A stretch of DNA of 13,323 bases from Bacillota bacterium (GTDB lineage: Bacteria; Bacillota; Clostridia; Oscillospirales; Ruminococcaceae), in assembly GCA_023431215.1 (NCBI GenBank), contig JAEYXR010000132.1, positions 1-13,323 on the forward strand, read 5' to 3'. The notes under the pieces are model-generated. The model ran no database searches and was not told the DNA's origin. It worked only from the letters and a program-made list of their open reading frames with translations. The position numbers were made by a program, and so were the translations under genes. Of the stretch, positions 6,602-12,262 are shown piece by piece (the first letter of the stretch is position 1; each line of letters opens with the position of its first letter).

Positions 6602-8080
6602 ATGGAAAACACAACCATTTATCAGGATATTTCAAAGCGCACCGAGGGTGATATTTACATAGGGGTGGTAGGCCCGGTGCGCACTGGTAAATCCACCTTT
6701 ATTAAGCGCTTTATGGAAACCATGGTGTTGCCCAATATTGAAAGCCAAAACAGGCGAGAACGCGCAATAGATGAACTACCCCAGTCGGCAGCCGGAAAAA
6801 CCATTATGACCACAGAGCCAAAGTTCATTCCGGAAGAGGCTGTTAAAATCTCTGTGGATAGCGCTGCCAGCTTTAACGTCAGGATGATTGACTGCGTAGG
6901 CTACATTGTACCCAGTGCACTGGGATACATTGAAAATGAGCAGCCCCGTATGGTAATGACCCCTTGGTTTGACAGAGAAATTCCATTTAACATGGCTGCC
7001 GAAATCGGCACCAAAAAGGTAATCAATGAGCACAGCACCATTGGTCTGGTCATTACCACCGATGGCAGCATCAGCGACATTGCCCGGGGTGAGTATGAAG
7101 AAGCCGAGGAACGTGTAGTATCTGAGCTTAAAACCATCAACAAGCCTTTTGTTATGCTGCTGAACTGTGTACACCCCAAATCCCCCCAAAACCGCGACCT
7201 GCGCACCCGCTTGGAGGAAAAATATAAGGTTCCTGTTATTGCCATCAATTGTCTGGAAATGCATGAAAGCGATATCAGGGAAATCTTGACTCGTGTTCTT
7301 TATGAGTTCCCGGTGAAGGAAGTGGCTCTTACTATTCCAAAGTGGATTATGAATTTGGAAAAGGGCCATTGGCTCAAAGAGGCTTTGTATAGCCAAATAA
7401 AAGCTGTGGCTACAGACTTGAGCAAGATCAGTACTGCAGAGGCAACACTAAGCCGGCTGGGTGAGTGTGAGCATGTGGAAGAAATGCGGCTTTCCGATAT
7501 CGATTTGGGCACAGGCAGTGTCCGTTGCAGATTGGATATCGATAATTCGCTGTTCTATCGCATTTTGGGTGAAGCTACCGGTTTGGATATTACCGACGAA
7601 GAGAGCCTTATGCCTTGTATGGTTGAACTTGCAAAGGTAAAGACACAGTTTGATAAATTTAAGGGAGCGTTGGAAGAAGTATCTGCAACCGGCTATGGTA
7701 TCGTAATGCCTACACTGGATGAGCTTTCTTTGGAGGAACCGGAGATTGTCAAGCAGGGTGGCCGCTATGGTGTAAGGCTACGTGCTTCGGCACCCAGCAT
7801 ACACATGATGAAAGCCAATATTACAACGGAGGTTGCACCAATTGTAGGCAGCGAACGCCAGAGTGAAGAATTGGTACACTACCTGCTTAAGGAGTTTGAA
7901 GAAGACCCGGTGAGGATTTGGGAGTCCAATATCTTTGGCAAGAGCTTGCATGAGCTGGTCAACGAGGGCTTGCACAACAAGCTTTATCGCATGCCAAGTG
8001 ATGCCCGCATGAAGATGCAGGAAACCACAGAACGTATTATCAATGAGGGCTGTTCGGGACTTATCTGCATCATACTATAA
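6602..8080 (+). CDS. spoIVA: Stage IV sporulation protein A, SpoIVA (spore-coat basement-layer ATPase)
   Basis: 492 residues, the usual SpoIVA length, ATG 6602 with AGAGGAG 8 bases upstream. SpoIVA hydrolyses ATP to polymerise into the basement layer of the spore coat on the outer forespore membrane, in the mother cell. The N-terminal P-loop domain has Walker A GPVRTGKS with Lys30, paired threonines Thr70-Thr71 (GKTIMTTEPK) that act as sensor residues in the family, and a Walker B-like MIDCVGY with Asp97; these numbers coincide with those I recall for the B. subtilis protein. The middle domain and the C-terminal part (EFEEDPVRIWESNIFGKS, then EGLHNKLYRMPSDARMKMQE) are typical, and the tail GLICIIL is the conserved membrane/SpoVM-facing end. 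It follows the sipL-like gene and ends at a strong terminator, so the two probably share a transcript. All key ATPase residues are present, so this copy should be functional. Confidence 0.98.
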   Translation: MENTTIYQDISKRTEGDIYIGVVGPVRTGKSTFIKRFMETMVLPNIESQNRRERAIDELPQSAAGKTIMTTEPKFIPEEAVKISVDSAASFNVRMIDCVGYIVPSALGYIENEQPRMVMTPWFDREIPFNMAAEIGTKKVINEHSTIGLVITTDGSISDIARGEYEEAEERVVSELKTINKPFVMLLNCVHPKSPQNRDLRTRLEEKYKVPVIAINCLEMHESDIREILTRVLYEFPVKEVALTIPKWIMNLEKGHWLKEALYSQIKAVATDLSKISTAEATLSRLGECEHVEEMRLSDIDLGTGSVRCRLDIDNSLFYRILGEATGLDITDEESLMPCMVELAKVKTQFDKFKGALEEVSATGYGIVMPTLDELSLEEPEIVKQGGRYGVRLRASAPSIHMMKANITTEVAPIVGSERQSEELVHYLLKEFEEDPVRIWESNIFGKSLHELVNEGLHNKLYRMPSDARMKMQETTERIINEGCSGLICIIL

Positions 8081-8091
8081 AAGTTTAATTT

Positions 8092-8134
8092 AAAAATGCC
8101 CCATCTACGAAAAGATCGTAGGTGGGGCATTTTT
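8092..8134 (+). terminator. Rho-independent terminator of the sipL-spoIVA unit
   Basis: AAAAATGCCCCATCTACGA (8092-8110) pairs with TCGTAGGTGGGGCATTTTT (8116-8134) over 19 positions with one G-U wobble and a 5-base loop, starting 11 bases after the spoIVA stop. The A-run and T-run make it able to act in both directions. Confidence 0.92.
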
Positions 8135-8435
8135 GTATACCTGATAGGAAAGATGATAAGCAAGATCGGATAAGATGGTTGTCCGCACCCCCCTACCCAC
8201 AAGTGTTTCAATAGAATCTATTCTAAAAGAAAAATTTTAAATAGTTAGATGTTGATGAAATAACTATTATATATACTAAAACTACTATCGTTATCTGGTA
8301 TATTACACATCCTTCAGATTATACACAAAAGGATTCTTGTTGACATGTACTCCTAGATGCTGTAAATTTAATTTGATACTTGCTAACAGATGTTGATATT
8401 ATCATTAAATCAATTTTGAAAGGTAGCGATTATTT
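8135..8435. other. A/T-rich gene-free stretch downstream of spoIVA
   Basis: No open frame here has coding character or a recognisable relative. The only element I can support is the promoter-like pair at 8340-8368 that precedes the galM remnant. Confidence 0.6.
8340..8368 (+). promoter_or_regulatory. Fossil promoter upstream of the galM remnant
   Basis: TTGACA (8340-8345), a 17-base spacer and TAAATT (8363-8368) are close to the sigma-A consensus, about 65 bases before the remnant's ATG at 8436. It suggests the broken galM once had its own promoter, which may still fire. Confidence 0.45.
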
Positions 8436-8666
8436 ATGAAAACTAGGAGTTTTTGGAGGAGCACAAAATGGATATAAGACAACGCTGATAACACTACAAA
8501 GTAAATCGGGATTTGAAGTAGATTTGTTGGATTATGGTGCAACAATTGTTGCTGTTGAGCCCCCATGCAAGGTGACACAACAAAAGACGTGGCATTGGGC
8601 TTTGATAGCGTAGCTGGATATGAAAATACTTCATACTATCTGGGCGCAACTATCGGCAGACATGCT
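8436..8666 (+). pseudogene. galM: Aldose 1-epimerase (mutarotase) remnant, 5' part, with frameshifts
   Basis: From ATG 8436 the body reads FGGAQNGYKTTLITLQSKSG, then FEVDLLDYGATIVAVE, in the frame of base 8452, one base off the ATG frame. After a second shift near 8558 it continues in the frame of base 8565 as MQGDTTKDVALGFDSVAGYE, then NTSYYLGATIGRHA, ending at 8666. This is the well-known N-terminal pattern of GalM (DYGATI, VVLGFD..GY, GATIGR.A). Mutarotase interconverts the alpha and beta forms of glucose or galactose. Two frameshifts and the loss of colinearity after GRHA make it non-functional. An open frame from 8565 to 8897 runs across the break but joins sense GalM sequence to antisense GalM sequence, so it is not a real protein. 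Confidence 0.85.
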
Positions 8667-8882
8667 TTATATTACCACTGTAACATTTACTGTTCAGGGA
8701 TATCCTTCCTCCCCATCCAGATTAATGTAGGAAAACTGAACACGATTTCCCTCTGTCCGATCTATTTTAAATATCCGCTTGTCGATCCCTTTACTACCGC
8801 CATGCATTTAATTCCCGTGATTATTGTCGTTGAAATAATAGGTTTTACCATTCAGGCTGACTTCAGATTTTTCAATCTGACC
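8667..8882 (-). pseudogene. galM: Aldose 1-epimerase remnant, next internal part, in inverted orientation
   Basis: Read on the minus strand from 8882 this segment encodes QIEKSEVSLNGKTYYF, then NDNNHGN, a stop (TAA, complement of 8808-8810), MHGGSKGIDKRIFKI, then FSYINLDGEEGYP, a stop (TGA, complement of 8694-8696) and TVNVTVVI. These are the GalM motifs that normally follow directly after GATIGR.AN, including the active-site LHGG-type motif. Thus the sense part (8436-8666) and this part were once continuous, and about 216 bp was flipped. Apart from the two stops the frame is intact over about 70 codons, so the damage is fairly recent. I could not find the C-terminal half of GalM after 8882. 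Confidence 0.82.
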
Positions 8883-9064
8883 TTTCTACTGTTGTAAAAA
8901 TATAAAAAAATGTTACATTTGTTTGTTGCTATATTACCTAAAAATCCATTGTTTAATCCATATAAAAGATTAAAATAACTATTCTAAAGTTGAACACAAC
9001 AAAGAGTATATTACAAGGATAGAAGTTCCAATAGAACTCACTGTTTGTTCTGAATGTAATGTAA

Positions 9065-9187
9065 CATAAACTGATAGAAAAAGGTTTACATAACGAGCTG
9101 AATCGTACACCTAGCGATGCCTATATGAAGATGCGTGAGGCTACTAATATCAATGATGGTCGTAGTGGGTTAATTTGTATTATTTAG
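9065..9187 (+). pseudogene. spoIVA: Decayed C-terminal end of a second spoIVA copy
   Basis: In one frame, 9065-9187 reads HKLIEKGLHNELNRTPSD, then AYMKMREATNINDGRSG, then LICII and stop TAG. The intact SpoIVA ends HELVNEGLHNKLYRMPSD, ARMKMQETTERIINEGCSG, LICIIL. Identity is high at the protein level, with a two-codon deletion, while many third positions differ, so it is an old or foreign copy, not a fresh duplication. The frame is closed by TAA at 9062-9064. A weak hint of the preceding ESNI motif (E-C-N-V) is readable one frame over at 9052-9063, consistent with a deletion. No ATPase domain remains, so it cannot make a working SpoIVA. Confidence 0.88.
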
Positions 9188-9574
9188 AAAAACATAATTT
9201 CACATGCCCCAATGCTTTAAGCATCTATTGCTATTTCCAATAATCATGTAAGAGCGTAGCAGGTCGACTAGATTATAGGGTTTCCATAAATTGATAGGAT
9301 AGAATTATTTTAAAAGAGAAACGGTTAGGAGATCTCTGGTACGCAAAATCAATGATACAGCGTATGTACTGTTGTATGCCCTAACCGGCTTCTACGGTTA
9401 TCGCCTTATGCTTTTTTAACGGTTAGCAAGGGGAAGGTTAGTATAATATAGAAGGGCGTATGTAACTTTTATTGATTGAAAAAATTTCTTAAGGCTACCA
9501 GTTGCGTAGACTAGAATTTGTTGATAAAATATATTTGGTAATTGCTAAAATAAATTTTAGTCGCGGAGGCAGTT
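9188..9574. other. Gene-free region with repeats upstream of the YheO-type regulator
   Basis: 387 bases with no recognisable gene. It contains the alternative-pairing repeats at 9322-9426 and a consensus-like TATAAT at 9442-9447 lacking a clear -35, a possible start point for the regulator at 9575. A short frame near 9307-9417 (ending TGFYGYRLMLF) has no start site and no relative that I recognise. Confidence 0.55.
9322..9426 (+). repeat. Three-part repeat able to form two mutually exclusive stems
   Basis: CGGTTAGG (9322-9329) is perfectly complementary to CCTAACCG (9380-9387). The same CTAACCG (9381-9387) is also complementary to CGGTTAG (9420-9426), and AACCG (9383-9387) to CGGTT (9395-9399). 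A T-run of six lies at 9412-9417 between the second and third elements. This layout is attenuator-like but unproven; it could also be debris of a mobile element. Confidence 0.35.
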
Positions 9575-10240
9575 ATGACAGCAGAGAAGGTTGTGTTCAC
9601 TGCGGTGGACCATTTAATTTTAAATTCTTACAAAACCTTAGTGGATGGTTTAGCGGAATATATGGGCAACGGATGTGAAATTGTCCTGCATAGTCTGGAG
9701 GACCTAGAACGTTCGGTGATAAAAATTGTAAATGGAGAACATACGTGTCGTAAAGAGGGTGCACCTATTACAGATCTTGCGCTGTCGATGCTGTCACGCA
9801 TTGAACTGGAAAACCGCTCGGGTGCCATTTCATATCTTACCCAAAACCGAAAAGGTGAGCCACTGAAGGCCTGTACCATTTTAATCCGTGGTGAAAAAGG
9901 CAAAATTATCGGACTGCTATGCATCAACTACTATCTAAATACGCCTTTGTCGGTTCTGCTGGAGGGGTTGGTAAAAGAGACAACTCAATCTATGCCGGTG
10001 CGAGAAAACTTTGCCAGCAGTACCGAGCAGTTAGTGCAGCATGCTGTAGCAGATGCCACTCAGAAAATACAGCAGTGCAGTGATATTATTCCGTCGGCCA
10101 AGAACAAAGCGATTGTAGAAGAATTAGAGCGACAAGGTATCTTCAAAATGAAGGATGCAGTTATTCTGGTGGCTCAAGCTATGGAGATTTCTAAGAATAC
10201 CGTTTATCTGCATCTACGGAATTTGCAGAGAAAAGGCTAA
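9575..10240 (+). CDS. YheO/DauR-type transcriptional regulator (PAS-like sensor plus C-terminal HTH)
   Basis: 221 residues, ATG 9575 with CGGAGG at 9564-9569 five bases upstream. Residues about 15-120 match the YheO-like PAS domain: LVDGLAEYMGNGCEIVLHSL, a linker with TDLALSMLSRI, and ILIRGEKGKIIGLLCINY. The C-terminal 49 residues (173-221) carry the HTH of this family: AKNKAIVEELERQGIFKMKD, then VAQAMEISKNTVYLHLRNL (about 199-217). Relatives such as DauR of Pseudomonas control D-arginine catabolism, and others are linked to amino-acid use and RidA genes. It is followed by its own terminator and then the ridA cluster on the same strand, so it is the obvious candidate regulator of that cluster and of itself. 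The ligand, probably a small amino acid or amine, is not evident. Confidence 0.92.
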   Translation: MTAEKVVFTAVDHLILNSYKTLVDGLAEYMGNGCEIVLHSLEDLERSVIKIVNGEHTCRKEGAPITDLALSMLSRIELENRSGAISYLTQNRKGEPLKACTILIRGEKGKIIGLLCINYYLNTPLSVLLEGLVKETTQSMPVRENFASSTEQLVQHAVADATQKIQQCSDIIPSAKNKAIVEELERQGIFKMKDAVILVAQAMEISKNTVYLHLRNLQRKG

Positions 10241-10336
10241 ACAACACCACAAAATTGATGGATAGATAGGAAACACAACCTATTAAAGTATAATCTAATA
10301 AAAATAATTTTAGTGCTAAAAAGCGAAAGGGAAATG

Positions 10337-10371
10337 AGGCGGTGCCGTGTAAAATACGGTATCGCCTTTTT
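10337..10371 (+). terminator. Rho-independent terminator after the YheO-type regulator
   Basis: AGGCGGTGCCGT (10337-10348) pairs with ACGGTATCGCCT (10356-10367), with two G-U pairs and a 7-base loop, followed by a T-run (10367-10371). It separates the regulator transcript from the ridA cluster. Confidence 0.88.
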
Positions 10372-10531
10372 GCTGTTGTGTTAGAACAGGTGGTAAATGG
10401 ATCATAAAAGCTTAAAACAAGTGAATATTTTCGAATAGTGAAAAAAGAAAGATTAGAAAAAAGTAAAGCTGTTCTTCAGCTAATATAAAAAAACTAATAA
10501 AATAAAAAAATATTTAGTCATATTCTTGTAA

Positions 10532-10547
10532 AAATAAAATTTTATTT
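10532..10547. promoter_or_regulatory. 16-bp perfect palindrome upstream of the ridA promoter
   Basis: AAATAAAATTTTATTT is a perfect palindrome just upstream of the -35 box at 10562. It shares the half-site AATAAAA with the palindrome at 10565-10582, which suggests two related binding sites. The region from 10372 to 10531 holds nothing else that I can support. Confidence 0.4.
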
Positions 10548-10561
10548 ATGCATTTTGCGGA

Positions 10562-10591
10562 TTGAATAAAATATATTTTATTTGTTACAAT
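10562..10591 (+). promoter_or_regulatory. Sigma-A promoter of the ridA cluster with an 18-bp palindrome in its spacer
   Basis: TTGAAT (10562-10567), an 18-base spacer and TACAAT (10586-10591) fit a housekeeping promoter; the ATG of ridA is 48 bases further on. The spacer contains a perfect 18-bp palindrome (10565-10582; half-site AATAAAATA), a place where a bound protein would block RNA polymerase. Confidence 0.55.
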
Positions 10592-10593
10592 GG

Positions 10594-10614
10594 TATTGGA
10601 AAATATATCCAATA
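10594..10614. promoter_or_regulatory. Operator-like inverted repeat at the ridA transcription start
   Basis: TATTGGA (10594-10600) and TCCAATA (10608-10614) are perfect 7-bp complements around a 7-base A/T spacer, lying directly over the expected start of transcription. This is a typical repressor position. The candidate binder is the YheO-type protein encoded upstream. Confidence 0.5.
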
Positions 10615-10639
10615 TTTTTAAACTTGAAGGTGATTTTTT

Positions 10640-11014
10640 ATGAAAAAGATTTCAACATCAAATGCTCCTGCTGCAATCGGCCCCTACTCCCAGGCCATCG
10701 TGGCTGGTGATATGGTATACACCAGCGGCCAGATTCCCCTAGTGCCGCAGACAGGAGAGATAGCAGGCAATGACATTGCTACACAGGCTAGGCAGAGCAT
10801 GGAAAACGTAAAAGCAGTATTGCAAGCAGCGGATTGCAACTTAGAACGGGTGGTTAAAACGACCTGCTTTCTGGCAGATATGAAGGACTTTTCTGTATTT
10901 AATGAAATCTATTCCGAGTATTTTATTGGGAACCCTGCGCGTTCCTGCGTAGCTGTCAAACAGCTACCCAAGGGTGTTCTGTGTGAGGTGGAGGCAATTG
11001 CCTGTTTATTGTAA
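10640..11014 (+). CDS. ridA: RidA-family enamine/imine deaminase
   Basis: 124 residues, the normal RidA length, ATG 10640 with GAAGGTG about 8 bases upstream. RidA hydrolyses reactive enamine/imine intermediates such as 2-aminoacrylate, made by PLP enzymes, to the keto acid and ammonia, sparing other PLP enzymes from damage. Visible family features are APAAIGPYSQAI with Tyr16, YTSGQIPLVPQTGE, NPARSCVAV with the carboxylate-binding Arg101, and PKGVLCEVEAIA with Glu117; all the catalytic positions are present, placing it in the active RidA group. It is the first gene of a cluster with a PLP enzyme 24 bases downstream and a symporter after that. This layout suggests it cleans up after the PLP enzyme's chemistry. 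Confidence 0.95.
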   Translation: MKKISTSNAPAAIGPYSQAIVAGDMVYTSGQIPLVPQTGEIAGNDIATQARQSMENVKAVLQAADCNLERVVKTTCFLADMKDFSVFNEIYSEYFIGNPARSCVAVKQLPKGVLCEVEAIACLL

Positions 11015-11038
11015 TCAGAAGTAAAGGAAGGTAATTCC

Positions 11039-12232
11039 ATGGTGGAGTTTACAAACAACAATATTGATTTTGATGTGCTACGCGAGCGTGCATTTAATCT
11101 ACGCTGGGCAGAGGTTCCGGAAGGAGTAATTCCGCTAACTGCCGCGGACCCGGACTTTAAGCCTGCACCGGAAATCGGGCAGGCGATGACCGACTACATC
11201 AAAGGCGGGTATTTTAGCTACACACCAAAACGCGGCTTTCCAGAGTTTAAGCAAAGCATTGCCAGAGCCTTGCTGGAGCGTAAAAATGAGCAAGTGGACC
11301 CAGAACTGATTTTGCCCATTGACAGTGCGGCACGGGGCATGGAGGCCATTGCACGGGCGGTGCTACAGCCCGGTGACGAGGCTATTGTATTTGACCCGGT
11401 GGACTTTTTGTTCAAAACCAGCATGGAAGTCGCAGGGGCAAAAATTGTACTATTTCCGATGAAGCTCAAAGAGGATGGCAGCATTGATTTTAGCGACCTG
11501 AAAGCATACATAACACCCAAGACAAAAATGCTTGGGCTTTGCAATCCTCACAATCCTCTTGGTAAGGTATACCCCCTAAAGGATTTGGATTATCTGCTTA
11601 CCCTTTCGGAAAAACATGGCTTCTATATCATGAATGATGAAATTTGGAGTGATATTGTTTATCCGGATGCAAAGTTTCACAGCATTTTGGAGCTGGGAGC
11701 GGAGCGTAATAAGCGCACCCTGTCGGTATTCGGTTTCTCCAAGAGCTTCGGCATAGCCGGGCTAAGGGCTGGCTGCGTATATTGCCAGGACAAAGACCTT
11801 TTTGAAAAGGTGGTAGATGCCTCTTTGGTTGAAACAACCATTGGCGGCATTGCGGCACTGTCACAAATTGCAGGTATGGCGTGTCTGGACCATGCATACT
11901 ACTGGGTGGATGCCTTTTGTGAGCATCTTACCGGTAATCGTGACTATGCACTAGAGCGTCTAAGCAAGATGCCGGGGATTTGTTGTGACAAGCCACAGGC
12001 GACTTTTGTGCTGTTTCCTGATATTACGCAAATCGGTATGGATCCGGTAGACTTGGTAGATTTTCTTTTGAAAAAACACAAGCTGTCAATTGTGCCGGGA
12101 GGTGCCCGCTTCTTTGGGCCAGGTAGTGCAGGCCATGTCAGAATATGTCTGGCGACTAGCCGAGAGATATTGGCCGAAGGACTGAACCGCCTTGAGGACG
12201 GACTAAATGAAATTGCAGCCGGCAGGCTGTGA
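11039..12232 (+). CDS. Fold-type I PLP-dependent aminotransferase / C-S lyase (MalY/PatB-like)
   Basis: 397 residues, ATG 11039 preceded by AAAGGAAGG. It is a class I/II aminotransferase-fold protein: NPHNPLG with Asn172 (PLP O3' contact), NDEIWSD with Asp200 (pyridine nitrogen), the PLP lysine Lys235 in SKSFGIAGLRAG, and the C-terminal carboxylate-binding Arg368 in GHVRICLAT. Overall order and the DEIWSD/SK.F..AGLR motifs resemble MalY/PatB cystathionine beta-lyases. However, the N-terminal signature is TAADPDF where MalY/PatB have VADMDF, and the usual aromatic PVY.PF is FDPVDFLF, so the substrate may differ from cystathionine/cysteine, or the enzyme may be a true aminotransferase. Beta-elimination would release 2-aminoacrylate, exactly what the upstream RidA detoxifies. 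It lies 24 bases after ridA and 30 before the symporter, so co-transcription is likely. Confidence 0.9.
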   Translation: MVEFTNNNIDFDVLRERAFNLRWAEVPEGVIPLTAADPDFKPAPEIGQAMTDYIKGGYFSYTPKRGFPEFKQSIARALLERKNEQVDPELILPIDSAARGMEAIARAVLQPGDEAIVFDPVDFLFKTSMEVAGAKIVLFPMKLKEDGSIDFSDLKAYITPKTKMLGLCNPHNPLGKVYPLKDLDYLLTLSEKHGFYIMNDEIWSDIVYPDAKFHSILELGAERNKRTLSVFGFSKSFGIAGLRAGCVYCQDKDLFEKVVDASLVETTIGGIAALSQIAGMACLDHAYYWVDAFCEHLTGNRDYALERLSKMPGICCDKPQATFVLFPDITQIGMDPVDLVDFLLKKHKLSIVPGGARFFGPGSAGHVRICLATSREILAEGLNRLEDGLNEIAAGRL

Positions 12233-12262
12233 GAATAAAAAAAGAATGAGAGGGTTGGTGTA

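Noticed and set aside
6776..7396. A 206-codon minus-strand frame within spoIVA
   Set aside because: Antisense to the conserved ATPase domain, with no ribosome-binding site or known motif.
8565..8897. A 110-codon open frame downstream of spoIVA as a new small gene
   Set aside because: Its first third is GalM sequence and the rest is GalM read antisense; it is a chance frame across an inversion junction.
8135..9574. Complete insertion sequence or prophage fragment in the gene-poor region
   Set aside because: No transposase or integrase motif, no paired terminal inverted repeats with target duplication that I could see; only remnants of housekeeping-type genes.
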